A stretch of 64,000 nucleotides of DNA from Hermatobates lingyangjiaoensis. Taxonomy: Eukaryota; Arthropoda; Insecta; Hemiptera; Hermatobatidae. Every line of letters starts with the position of its first letter. The stretch's first letter is position 1. The stretch spans positions 186,001 to 250,000 of the forward strand of contig JAPFBL010000171.1 in NCBI GenBank assembly GCA_026182355.1, given 5' to 3'. The notes beneath the pieces are model-generated. The model did no database searches. It saw nothing but the letters and a program-made list of their open reading frames with translations, and was not told where the DNA came from. Shown piece after piece: positions 37,630 through 47,592 of this stretch. The position numbers were made by a program, and so were the translations under genes.

Positions 37630-38140
37630 GGGGAAAATTAGTCCTTCCCCGTTCATTTCCCTTCTGTAAAAATAGTATTTTCATTAAGATTTTGCAAATA
37701 TACTGTTTCTTATAGCATAAAACATAAGCTTTTAATACAAATTTACTCTCCATGGAGAAAATTTACTCTATTCCAGTAAATATACCTTTTGGAAAGGTAA
37801 GTTAGGTATCAAAATGAGTCATCAAGGTAGATCTACCTTTCTGGAAGTAAATGTCTTCCTTGATGAATACGTACATTTCTGTATTGAAGAAAGTTAAATT
37901 TTCTATACCGAATCTGGTTACCTAGATAATATACTTCCTTTGTTAAAGAAAAGTTCCTTCCTTCAAAAAAGATTAAGCAGCCTTATTTATATTTATCTTC
38001 AGTAAAGATAACATTTCTTACAAAAAGTTTATCTGTCCGAAAGGACGCAACTACGTTAAGAAAAATCAACCTAAAATAGAGATAATGTACTTCCTTAAAG
38101 GAAAGATATCTTCTTTTAAATAAATTGATCTTTCGTAGAA
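37630..38140. repeat. Array of short hairpin units
   Basis: A run of small palindromes separated by A/T-rich linkers: CTCCATGGAG (37750), CCTTTTGGAAAGG (37788), AAGGTAGATCTACCTT (37825), CTTCCTTTGTTAAAGAAAAG (about 37935), CTGTCCGAAAGGAC (about 38034), CTTCCTTAAAGGAAAG (about 38090). The recurring linker is GATAATATA/GTAAATATA. It resembles a decayed satellite whose unit is itself a hairpin of about 40-50 bp. Confidence 0.5.
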
Positions 38141-38559
38141 TATTTATAAAAATTCACAACAAATCTTATAAAAGTATAAAGTGTGTAAATAAATATAAAA
38201 ATATGTATTTTTTTATAAAAAAGAATTAACTGTGTTAAACGAAATATCAATTTATAAGGACTCTTTAGTTTATTTAGTCATTTCTTGAAAAAAAAGAATC
38301 TAATTTCTTCAAATGTGGTTAAAATTCTTTTGTCTATTTGCCATTCAACATTTTTTTTAAATAAGGTTTATATTTCTATAGAAACGATCATTTGAGTAAG
38401 TTTAAAAAAAAAATTTTAACATTTTTTTAATTTAATAACTATGTACCACCAAATATTTTTGAACACAGAATATATCAAATTATAAATAAAACTATGGGAT
38501 AGGAAATACAAATGTTTAAAGAATTGACAACAGTCTTAATCAAAAAGAAATATTTTGTT

Positions 38560-38965
38560 GAAGACTGGAGGTCAGATAGGTGAGGAAAGTTATAAAGGAA
38601 GGGAAGCAATTTATTTTTGTAGCCGGGCAGTGGTAGCTAATCTAAGAGAAGGAATAAAATTCTAATGGAGAGATTGGGTCGGAAGAATGAGTGGTCGCTA
38701 ATTGGACGGGAAGGACGGTTAAGAAGAAGTGAAGTTTTGTTGGTTCAGCGGAAGTAGAGGCAATCTGGAAGAGGAGGGACGTTAAAATCTCATTAAGAGT
38801 GCGTAAACGTGGTCCAGTGGCTGCGACGGGGCTTGTATTAGTATGTTAATAAGGCTCGGATGAAGGCTGCATCAGAGGCTCACGCTCTCCTCTTCAGTAG
38901 CCTTCCAATCACAACCCCTTTATTAACCGCAAATTAACCATCCCCTTCCACTAAAATTGATTTAC
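38560..38965. promoter_or_regulatory. GC-richer island, candidate enhancer
   Basis: Purine-rich left half with GTGGTCGCTAATTGGAC; right half with GTATGTTAATAAGG, a CTCCTCTTCAGT tract and two AATTAACC-type cores (Hnf1/Hox-like). Confidence 0.3.
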
Positions 38966-40109
38966 TACATATATCCCCCTAAAAAAAAGAAATGATTTGC
39001 ATTCATTCCCTCAACCTTGAGACCCAGATTAGAGTTTTAATAATATTCGTTAACTTACGCAACTTTCCATCCATAATATTATTTCAAGTGACTTCAAATC
39101 TATGTAACTTTATTAGTATTCAAAACTACCACAATGAAACTGTAAGATTAAGTTCGTCAGTGTTGCAGTGTATATTTGATACATTATTTATTTTGTCTGT
39201 AATAATCGGAAATCTTTGCTACCTTACTTTCTTTTTAAACAATGATTATTAAGATATTATTATTTCCTTGGTACATTGCTTTTACAGTAATCAATCTAAA
39301 ATCTGTGTAACATTTTTTTTATGTTGTGAAAATTATAACATAATATTGAGAGTATTCATACTGGAGAAGTTGTGATAAAGGATTACTATATTATTTAATA
39401 ATGGATTTCTACTATATTTTCTGGTTTTGTCTATGTTTTGCTCTTAAGTTTTGTCGAGTCTCGTGATATGTCCAAAGTCTATCAGTCTTACTAGCTTGTT
39501 ATTCCTTTCCTGGTTGTCAGGTGACAGGGAATTCGTTCAAGAGAAGTAAGCAAGCATCGATGAGGGCTTAGCCGCTTAGTAATCATGGACGAGAATCTTG
39601 GACAAGATCTACATGTGTTGCTAATTTTGTTATGTGGAATAATTTTTTTTTATTCTCATAAAATCAAGTTGGTGCATACCCACATGTCTGAAGCACCAAG
39701 GTGACTCTTAAGGTTATGGATATCCATCAATACTTTAAAAATAAATCTTGTTTGAAGTTAAAATTTCCACCTCTAGCTTATATTTAACTGAAAAAGAACA
39801 CTATATTTTTAGGATGTAATGTTTTCATACTTTTTTTGCCTATAACTTCTATTTATTCAGTCAAGGTGAGAAAATATTCTGTACAATTGAACATTATTTC
39901 AAATAAATTTAAACAACTCAGACAAACACCTGGTCAAAATAATTATCAATGTGGATGAATGAGAATCTTTAATAGGAAGTTTATATTCAGTTGGTATAAA
40001 TATGTTTCAATGTTAATATCACAGTTAGGCGATGTGACAAAATAGTGGTTATGTTACACTTTATTTGAAACTGGAAGATAAAAAAATAATAAAGAAAAGC
40101 AAAAAAAAA

Positions 40110-40360
40110 AAGTTGGAGAAGGAGACAGTGCGAAGTGGTCTGTGAATGACAGTGGCCTGCTGTAGCTTAGTCAGATGGGCCGATACTCCACGTCCAGTCG
40201 ATAATTAGAAATCCTGTTGGAGGGACCACTTTCTAACCAGCTTCTTCTTCCTGCCACCGCCCCCCCCCCCCACCTCATCCGCTATTCTGATCAATGAAGT
40301 GGTCTTCCTTCACTATTGCCACCACTCACTCTCAACTCGACCTAGTCATGTTGATGAGCT
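40110..40360. promoter_or_regulatory. GC-richer island, candidate enhancer
   Basis: Contains GTCGATAATTAG, CTGCCACCGC and a C run at 40258-40270. Boundaries are clear. Confidence 0.27.
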
Positions 40361-40517
40361 TATTATCTTGCAAGCAACAACAAACAAGCCATTATCTGTA
40401 GACTCTACGGTATGTTATCTCTGTATTAGACCTGAAAAAAATCACCATGTGGTGATAGTACGCGACTTATTAACACATTTTTAATATAAATAATTTCATA
40501 TATATATTTTTTTTCAC

Positions 40518-40600
40518 AGAAAGAACGCTCATAAAAGAGATCACAAAAAATCCACTACTATATTTCGACTGCCTCGTCTTTAGGTAAAAAGATGTTAGTC
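40518..40600. mobile_element. Family F-like fragment
   Basis: This left half-element carries the CACTACTATATTTCGAC segment. Its complement reads CUAAAGA, stem GAC/GUC, GAAAU-AU, that is, a hammerhead-like core with one core base changed. A short TA run precedes it. Confidence 0.45.
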
Positions 40601-40700
40601 GAGATGTCACTCCATTGCCTGCAAAATAGAGTGCAGTCTTTTGAGTTTCTAATAAGTTTGAATAAACAACAGTTTTATTATTATAATTTATATATATATA

Positions 40701-40870
40701 ACAGTTCAAATTTGAAGATAGGTAGCACAGAAAGTAAAAGAAACAAACTTACAGATTCAAATTTTCGGGTGATCCGTCTTCTCTTTTCTCTTGGAGACGG
40801 ATTACCCGAAAATTTGAGTCTGTAATAACTTTCTTTTACTTTCTGTGCTACCTATCTTCAATTTTGAACT
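40701..40870. mobile_element. Family E-like hairpin element
   Basis: The inverted repeat has arms of about 75 bp (CAGTTCAAATTTGAAGATAG and complement). The centre holds GAGACGGATTACCCGAAAA, a degenerate ribozyme-like core. The right flank carries TGTCCAGTTTGGATCG, a tail shared with 41.15 kb and, less exactly, 47.53 kb. Confidence 0.6.
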
Positions 40871-40934
40871 GTTTTTGTGTCCAGTTTGGATCGTCTTTCC
40901 GTTTATAGTGATATATATCGTATATATATATATA

Positions 40935-41170
40935 CGAGTTCGAGATTAACAAAGAGCAACACACAAAGTAGGGAAACACACTTACAGACACTTGAGTCTG
41001 TAAGTGTGTTTCCCTACTTTGTGTGTGTCTGTAAGTGTGTTTTCCTACTTTGTGTGGAGTCTGTAAGTGTGTTTCCCTACTTTGTGTGGAGTCTGTAAGT
41101 GTGTTTCCCTAGTTTGTGTGTTGCTCTTTGTTAATCTCGAACTCGTATTGTGTCCAGTTTCGATCGTATT
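40935..41170. mobile_element. Hairpin element with internal tandem units
   Basis: The outer arms TCGAGATTAACAAAGAGCAA and complement enclose four 31-32 bp units at 40996-41122, the first of which pairs with the left arm. The tail GTGTCCAGTTTCGATCG matches the other E-like elements. A TA run precedes it. Confidence 0.6.
40996..41122 (+). repeat. Tandem repeat, four units of 31-32 bp
   Basis: Units begin with GTCTGTAAGTGTGTTT at 40996, 41027, 41059 and 41091 and are nearly identical. They lie inside the hairpin element and look like slippage-driven expansion of its right arm. Confidence 0.85.
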
Positions 41171-41369
41171 TTTTTTTTATTATTATTTTTTTTTATATTT
41201 TTTTAGATTCGAGATTAACTAAATATTTCTTATTCATTCTTATTCTTAACCTTTTTCTACACTTACAAAAAATTTTTTTTTTTAATTCTGTGCTCTCAGG
41301 AGCTTACCATGGAGTCCTTTATTTATTTGTCCTTTGCGGCGCACTGCTTATAGCCCTACATCAGTGAGT

Positions 41370-41525
41370 TCTTCAACGTTGACTGTGGTCCCTTCCGTCA
41401 ATTCACTTCTTCTCCTGAAGGACGACCGCCATTACGGTCGAAAATTTGAGTCTGTAAAGTGAGTTTCCTATTGTTGTTGTCTTTGTATCTCGACTCTATT
41501 GTGTCATTGTCGTATTTCGTTATTG
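41370..41525 (+). mobile_element. Family F relative with near-complete ribozyme core
   Basis: The segment CTCCTGAAGGAC, stem GACCG/CGGTC around CCATTA, then GAAAATTTGAG at 41412-41450 is one inserted base away from a hammerhead core, with CUC/GAG able to form stem I. It ends in TA-rich DNA at 41526. It is related to 20112-20276 (shared TTCACTTCTTCTCCTGA). Confidence 0.5.
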
Positions 41526-41546
41526 TTATATATATATATATATATA

Positions 41547-41641
41547 CAAAACTAAAATTTATCGGGACTTGGTCAGTTCATTGATTGAACGAGTCCCGAT
41601 AAACTTTAGTTTTGTTTCTATTCCATGTTTGATACTTTTAT

Positions 41642-41643
<2 letters not shown>
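41547..41643. mobile_element. Family B hairpin element between TA tracts
   Basis: This short inverted repeat (AACTAAAATTTATCGGGAC and complement) sits exactly between (TA)n at 41526-41546 and 41644-41679. It has the same core and tail as the copies at 14.4 and 20.5 kb. Confidence 0.65.

Positions 41644-41679
<36 letters not shown>
41644..41679. repeat. (TA)n microsatellite
   Basis: TA tract between a family B hairpin and a family E fragment. Confidence 0.97.
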
Positions 41680-41682
<3 letters not shown>

Positions 41683-41790
41683 AAACGGTCAAATATAGTT
41701 CAATGTACATAAAGAAACATAGAGAAATTAAAAAAAGAACACACTTACAGTCTCTAATAGTCAAATACAAATTTTATTCTCTACAGCATA
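41680..41790 (+). mobile_element. Family E fragment
   Basis: The left arm of family E only: ATATAGTTCAATGTACATAA through ACACACTTACAGTCTCTAAT, matching 47253-47310. It follows a TA tract. Confidence 0.6.
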
Positions 41791-41866
41791 TTGATCAGAG
41801 ATGATTTTTCTATAGTATAATTGAAGGTATTAAATATAAAAGCTGTAAAAGTTTTTACATTTTGTC

Positions 41867-42030
41867 ATTAGCGGTGCAGGTGTTCTATTAAACAAATTTA
41901 ACATTTATTTTATTTGATAAAACTTTTTCTTTTCTGTAAAGCTTCTATGTAGGACTCTTATGAAGATGAGAGATTTATTATAAAATTCTCGATTAGTAAT
42001 CAATTATAGTAGTGGGCAAGTGGTAGCCCG
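41867..42030 (+). repeat. 164-bp direct duplication, copy 1
   Basis: It runs from ATTAGCGGTGCAGGTG to TAGCCCG and matches 42930-43093 over the full length with roughly nine in ten bases identical by eye. It contains a CAGGTG E-box and CGATTAGTAATCAATTA homeodomain-type sites. It abuts the GC-richer island at 42020-42200. Confidence 0.85.
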
Positions 42031-42205
42031 GAGGCCGGCCACTCGAAGGCAATGGTGACGCAAAGCAGCAGGTGGAAATGACTGTCCCACCTGCGCTTCA
42101 AAAACCATCTGCTACCAGTTCTTCTGCCATGCAAATCTCCTTAAGAAGATTACTCACTTGTAAAGGTCACAGCCAGTTTTTAGCAATTGCATTTTTCCGC
42201 CATCC
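42020..42205. promoter_or_regulatory. GC-richer island with E-box pair
   Basis: CAGGTG at 42069 and CACCTG at 42088, 19 bp apart in opposite orientation. It directly follows the first copy of the 164-bp duplication. Confidence 0.33.
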
Positions 42206-42929
42206 CACACTTATCTATTTTATTGGAAACACAATTAGCATATGACTGGTGTAAACATTGAAAACAAGTCATAATCAATGTTAATATTGATTTACATCAA
42301 ATTGCATAATCAATGCCATTATTTATTCAAAATTTCATCACAGCTTAGAATATAAATTAGATAAACAATATTGTCACAAGTAGGTATCAAATTGTTATTT
42401 TCACATACCCAATTATTGCCAATCTTTATATTCCATTGTCTTCTTAATCATTATTTATCTAAACAATAAAAAAAGTTTTCGTTTCATAATAGGCATAAAA
42501 ATATAATTTATCAAAATTTAGAGCAAATAACAGTATTTGGTTACCAAGTGTGTTACCTTTTTTTTTCATATTTAAACTAGTGTTGTCAAGTTATACTGTT
42601 TTCCCAAATTTAAATTATGTATTTATCTATATTTTAAACCACAATCAATCAATAAAACAATTAAAACTACAAGGATATGAGAGAAAGAAATCAATATTTA
42701 AATGCTCTCAGTTCTTTTACTTCAAGAATAACTTAAGAAAAAGAAGAAAATTAGAAACACTATAAAATATATCATTTTGGCATTCAAGGAGAAGTTGTGA
42801 AATAAAATGAGATATGGTTCACCTGAGAAGCAAGAGACACATTTAAGTTGGGGAATTTCCCAGCAGTAGTGATAAGTGCTACCATCATATGCAGAGAAGG
42901 AAAAGGGACAAATAAACCAGTGCAAGTAT

Positions 42930-43093
42930 ATTAGCGGTGCAGGTGTTCTATTCAACAAATATAACATTTGTTTTATTTGCTCAAACTTTTTCTTTTCTGT
43001 ATAGCTTCTATGTAGGACTTTATGAAGATGAGAGATTTAATAATAAAATTTACGATTAGTAATCAATTATACTGGTGGGTATATAATAGCCCG
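42930..43093 (+). repeat. 164-bp direct duplication, copy 2
   Basis: This is the second copy of 41867-42030, 1.06 kb downstream, same orientation and length. It keeps the E-box and the CGATTAGTAATCAATTA block. There are no terminal repeats or obvious target duplication, so it reads as segmental rather than transposition. Confidence 0.85.
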
Positions 43094-43239
43094 ACTAAAT
43101 ACTAATATTTATTTTTCGGTATTCTTTCATAAGGACAATTTTAGTATTAGTGGTTTGAACAATCTACTGTCCATTATTTTTATCAGCCTACATAATTCAT
43201 TAATAAATTATATGACATTAAAAGATTAATTAATAAATA

Positions 43240-43400
43240 TTAATAGGGAGAGAATGTCGTGTGTTGGAGACTAATTGGAGCAGGTGTCGTATGGAGAACG
43301 CGTGCTGGATACGATATCACATCTGATGGCTGACTCAGGGCAGTCAGGCGAACAGCAGGTGCCTTAACACTGGCGCCACATCATCTCAAACCCTTCTTAC
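43240..43400. promoter_or_regulatory. GC-richer island with two CAGGTG sites
   Basis: CAGGTG at 43281 (after ACTAATTGGAG) and at 43356. A compact 160-bp block 150 bp after the second copy of the 164-bp duplication. Confidence 0.33.
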
Positions 43401-44190
43401 TACTTTAAAAAATAAATACCCCAACTCCTCAGCCATTGTTTTTTTTTTAACAATTCTTCCACTTGTTAAACTAGTGTAATTTCAGTTCGATTGTACTAAC
43501 CCGCTTGGTAGACCGATGATAACCCTTCTTTATGGTAATAAGATGATAAATCAAGCATTTATATAATAGCTCCTACCAGTGATGTTTGATACAGCGCATC
43601 CACAAAGACCTGAATAAATTACATCAGGATATATAACTTTCAACTAGATTGATGTTACTGTCATTTTAGCTTTACAGTGTGCGAAATCCTCCATTATTTC
43701 AATAATACTTTTCTAATATATTTTTTCTTATATACTTTTATAATATATAAAAGTCGCATGAATATCTCTCTCATCTTAAAATCATACTTCTAGAGCACTC
43801 GCGAAGATGTGAAAACTAATACCCTATATACACAAGCATACATAAACATACCAAAACTTGATTAGTTTGCCAAGCATGGATTTAGTTTCCAAGAAACCGA
43901 AGTAATACAAGGAAAGCTTGATTAGAAGTAGCCAAACCCGTTTGATTATTTTAAATAAAATCATTACCGGTTTAATAAACTAATGGCTGGTCCCGTTCCA
44001 CAATGCACCCCCCTTACCCTGCATTGTCTCTACAACCTTTTTTAGTGGTATATTTTCATTGAATTGTAATAGTTGAAGTTCATATTTAATGTAAACAAAT
44101 GTGAAATTAGAACCTTTGAGAATATATATAAAAACAAAAATATTCTATAAAGTATGTATAAAAATGAGAATGAGAATACATATTTAAAAA

Positions 44191-44276
44191 CAACATGAAA
44201 TGGAAAAAAGACTAAAAATGTCTCTTTATGTGTGTTTTTCTGTGAATGTAGTTGATATATATTTAAACAAAAGTGT
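44191..44276 (+). repeat. Family G dispersed repeat, copy 1
   Basis: CAACATGAAATGG through TTTAAACAAAAGTG. A related copy lies at 45829-45923 in the next intron, sharing TTTATGTGTGT, TTCTGTGAA and GTAGTTGATATATAT. It is probably a single-ended relative of the hairpin elements. Confidence 0.6.
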
Positions 44277-44423
44277 AATGAATGCATAAATCACACTATT
44301 AGTTTTATTTACATCACAATAATTACGAATGGGCTTTGCTATCATTCGTAATTACTACAAAGTTCTTAGATTTTGATATTAATAATATTAAGTAATTAAT
44401 GTCTCGACACTTCGGAAACTACA

Positions 44424-44855
44424 CATGACAGCGAGTCAAAATAGTCATTACATTATTTTCGTAGTTTGACTGATTTTTTTTGTAAGTATTCATACGAAGA
44501 CAGACCGAGTCATACAAGGCAGCGAAACATAACAGGCTTTACTATCTATTCATGTCATGTTCAAAAGGTTTAAGTACATTATGCGAGTCATAACTGGTTT
44601 TTTTTTTCTTGTTCATGGTATGGTAAAAGTTCTTAAGTATATGACAAATCAAACAGAGTTTACTTTTTATATGTATATGGTATGACCAAACGTTTTAATT
44701 ACATGGTATATAATAAAAATATGATACTTCGTGATCGCGGTGTGATCACAAGGTTCATGTTTATGACAGCGAATCATTACAAGCTTTACTTCTTGTTCAT
44801 AGTACAACAGAAAGGTTTAAGTACTTGACAGGGAGTCAGAACAGGCTTTGCTTCC
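44424..44855 (+). repeat. Decayed minisatellite, unit about 62 bp
   Basis: The motif order GACAGNGAGTCA, ACAGGCTTTACTT, TTCATGGTATG, AAGGTTTAAGTAC recurs with TTTAAGTA-type markers near 44571, 44633, 44695, 44752 and 44817, a spacing of about 57-65. Units are diverged. It merges into a GC-richer segment at 44860. Confidence 0.55.
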
Positions 44856-44995
44856 TCTCCCTCATGCAACGACTAACGTGATTATTTCACCTTCCGCTTG
44901 AAAAGTCACGGGGTTCGTTGGCTCCGTTTGAGTGCATTCATGTATCGCAATCGTACTGACTGCATGGTATTTCTCTTCTACATCCCATGTGAATT
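44856..44995. promoter_or_regulatory. Small GC-richer block
   Basis: Contains CTAACGTGATTATTTCAC and ATGTATCGCAATCG. It continues from the decayed minisatellite and precedes finger exon 3 by 280 bp. Confidence 0.2.
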
Positions 44996-45275
44996 CTGTA
45001 AATAATAATATCAGTTTTATTAATATTCAGGCATAATATTATGCTACTCTAGTTAAAGCTTTTATATTCGCAATGAGATAATTCTTATCCATTTCTTGTT
45101 TAAATGGACAGTTACATTGCAATAGTATTTGAGCAGTTCATATTTTAAGTCAATATAAATTTTATTCTATACTAATTATGCCATATAGTACTGTAAAAAA
45201 ATATTTTGTTGCTATTAAAAATGAACGATTTTGTAATGATGAGACGACCTATTTCATGTTATCGTTTGTTTTCAG

Positions 45276-45359
45276 GTGACAAGCCTCACTCTTGCGATTT
45301 GTGTCACAAGAAATTCGCTTTAGCTTGTAACCTCAGAGCTCACATGAAAACCCATGAAG
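45276..45359 (+). CDS. C2H2 zinc-finger transcription factor, exon with finger 3
   Basis: This 84-bp exon encodes exactly one finger unit. After the acceptor TTTTCAG (45269-45275) it supplies GT to complete the Gly codon left by the previous exon, giving the canonical linker TGDKPH. The finger follows as CDLC-x12-H-x3-H with FALACNLRAH in the helix, then KTHE. The donor GTAAAG begins at 45360, and the exon leaves the first base of another Gly codon (phase 1). Being 28 codons with the same phase at both ends, it could be skipped or duplicated without breaking frame. It lies 25.5 kb downstream of the previous exon and 6.35 kb before the last. The cysteine beside the helix (ALAC) is an unusual residue at that position. 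The finger structure is certain; the gene's identity is not. Confidence 0.92.
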
Positions 45360-45669
45360 GTAAAGAATCTCAGTTTTGAAAACAATTAAACAGTATTGCT
45401 CATTTGATTCCAAACAAATGTATCCTACATGTGATATTAATTTATTCTCATGTATTTTATGAATGTTTGTAAATCTCTTATATGTCGTTTCTAAACTTTT
45501 AAAACAGTCTGAGCAGAAATATCATGATAACACTTTGGTAATCGTAAAGAAAATTATCCCATTATCCATGAAAGAATAAAAACCTTCTTAGGTATTTATA
45601 TGTTACTCATCAAAGAACATCAGTTTATTTAACAATTATGTACCTTAAAAAAATTATAATATTATTTAT

Positions 45670-45692
45670 TATATATATATATATATATATAT
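45670..45692. repeat. (TA)n microsatellite
   Basis: Left border of family A copy 8; a second tract at 45791-45819 is its right border. Confidence 0.95.
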
Positions 45693-45790
45693 GATCAAAC
45701 CACAATATGAAATGGGAAAAAAAGACTAGGATCTATCAACTGTTTCAAGTGGCCATTCCTTATATTTCACGTGTTTATGTTAAATCTTGG
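45693..45790. mobile_element. Family A element with internal deletion, copy 8
   Basis: GATCAAACCACAATATG and a mutated ATCTATCAACTG remain on the left, then the right outer end (ATTTCACGTGTTTATG). The core is gone. It lies exactly between TA tracts 45670-45692 and 45791-45819. Confidence 0.6.
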
Positions 45791-45828
45791 ATATATATAT
45801 ATATATATATATATATATCAATGTCCAA

Positions 45829-45923
45829 ACAACAAGAAGAAATGAGAAAAAAGATTAAAAAAGTTTCTTTTATGTGTGTATTTTCTGTGAACGTAGTTGA
45901 TATATATATTTAAACAAAAAGTG
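45829..45923 (+). repeat. Family G dispersed repeat, copy 2
   Basis: This copy matches 44191-44276 with small insertions and sits right after (TA)n 45791-45819. Confidence 0.6.
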
Positions 45924-46319
45924 AAACAAAAGCTTACAAGTATAGGAAAATAAGCACATATTTTTAAAGTTATAGTTGACAGTCATTTTCTGTCACTTAT
46001 TCATCTGACGACGTTAATATTACTAGTTATAAGAATGAGTGTATTTTCGTACTATTTTTAAACTACTAGTATTTTAAATTTTCCTAATTAAAGATGACAC
46101 AAAACGGTGATCTTTTGTCGTTGTGGGATTTATAATTCTGTTTGAAAACCTAACAAGGACTATTGCTAATGGAATAACAAACTGCAGTCTTAGCAAGAAG
46201 TTTTTATATGTCTCATTTTAATTATTTTTTAATGAACTTTTCTTTTAATTGGGAGAAGTTGATTGATTGATTGATATACTTCGTATAGAATATAATAAAT
46301 ATCACTTTTATTGCATACT

Positions 46320-46530
46320 GTTAGTGAATTTGCTTTTTGGATAAGATTTGGAGACGCTTACGGACCGGAGACGAAAGGGACAGACGGGGGATGTCAAATT
46401 GCAGGCGGGCGTCTCCCTACATCGCCTCGGGCATACACTCAATTGTACCCTACTCCCACCTAATACCACATAATTAGTCAATTGCCAATTATTACAATGA
46501 CCCATCTTCTCCTCCCATCCTCCATGACAC
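46320..46530. promoter_or_regulatory. GC-richer island, candidate enhancer
   Basis: GCAGGCGGGCGTC, CCACATAATTAG and GCCAATTATTACAATGACCC (homeodomain plus Sox-type cores). Confidence 0.3.
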
Positions 46531-47252
46531 CATTTATCTTCAATTTTACCAATTTTATAAAGGCATATAAATGTAAATTTTACTTGAATAATGTACAAAA
46601 AAATTCCGTGTGTTTTCCTACGCTACTTGGCTCCAATAAACTCAGACATTGAATTATATTAAATAATAACATTTAATTATAGGCTAATTAATATATATGA
46701 CCAAACTTAGATAACAGTTTCAGTTAAATATTTTTTTTATGAGCATTTATTTGTAATGCAATTGCTAATGAAAAATTAAATTATTTTATACCATAAAATG
46801 GTTTACAATCTTTTAATGATAAATTAAATATATAATTATAAATTTTATGAACAAATAAATTTAGAAATTTTATAAATTTAATAGTTAGAGATATTTTCAG
46901 TTCTTTCTTCTCTTCAGAGAACAATAAATCTGTCGATGAAGTAGAACTCTAAACTTTATACTCTAACTAACTACTCTAACTCTATACTCTAAACTCTAAC
47001 ATTACTAGTGCTTTTAACAGAGGCTAAAATTCTAGATGTGATAAGACGTTCTACCATATTTCACTGACGTCCTGACTATCAGATACCGTATTCAGAAGGT
47101 TGTGAATTTGTTCGTGCTTATCAGTGAAGCTGACATATGTGTTATTAGTAACAATACCCAAAACCATTAAATTTTAAAATTGCAAGTAATTCAATTTTGA
47201 CAAGTAAAATTTTGGGTTTTTATTGTACTATATATATATATATATATATATA

Positions 47253-47518
47253 TGTAGTTCAATATAGACAAAGAAACATAGAGAAATTAAAAGAACACAC
47301 TTACAGTCTCTAATTTTTGGTTTGAACCGTCTTCAGGAGAGATAAGAGAGGGAAACCAAGCGCACTGGTTCAGAGACGGTTGGAGACCCTCTGGGTCACG
47401 AACCAGTGCGCTTGGTTTCCCTCTCTTATCTCTCCTAAAGACGGTTCAAACCAAAAATTAGAGACTATAAGTGTGTTTTTTTGATTTCTCTATGTTTCTT
47501 TGTCTATATTGAACTATA
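47253..47518. mobile_element. Family E hairpin element
   Basis: The 266-bp inverted repeat has a TA tract (47230-47253) at its left edge and another (47555-47592) 36 bp from its right. Each arm has the order CTCC-TGAAGACGG-TTCAAACC-AAAAATTA-GAGA. UCUC/GAGA forms stem I, but the conserved GAAA reads AAAA, so the core is broken in both arms. Confidence 0.65.
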
Positions 47519-47554
47519 TTTGTTCGTTTTGGATCGTATTTCCAACGAAAAAGT

Positions 47555-47555
47555 G

Positions 47556-47589
<34 letters not shown>

Positions 47590-47592
47590 ATA
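47555..47592. repeat. (TA)n microsatellite
   Basis: TA tract between family E and family A copies; related tracts lie at 47230-47253 and 47789-47805. Confidence 0.95.

Larger units (their letters stand above)
19728..45275 (+). other. 25.5-kb intron of the zinc-finger gene
   Basis: The intron is bounded by donor GTAAGT at 19728 and acceptor TTTTCAG ending at 45275, in matching phase. It contains most of the GC-richer islands and hairpin elements of the window. Stretches in which I see only AT-rich unstructured DNA are 20590-20980, 21340-23440, 23690-24100, 24430-25590, 25880-26930, 27140-27390, 27415-28340, 28520-28960, 29725-31500, 31700-32030, 32340-33000, 33280-34160, 34570-35020, 35300-35810, 36310-36950, 38160-38550, 38970-40100, 42210-42920, 43100-43235, 43410-44185 and 45000-45270. 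The AT block at 23440-23530 is a self-complementary TA/ATA tract. Confidence 0.85.

Noticed and set aside
40877..41098. Frame with repeated SVSVFPYFV peptide
   Set aside because: It is a translation of the 32-bp tandem units in a hairpin element, not a protein.
43470..43530. tRNA-like GGTCTACCAAGCGGGTTAG on the minus strand
   Set aside because: The fold does not close and no box B is at the right distance.
44424..44855. CRISPR-like array because of spaced repeats
   Set aside because: Units are diverged and contiguous, in a eukaryotic intron; no constant repeat with unique spacers.
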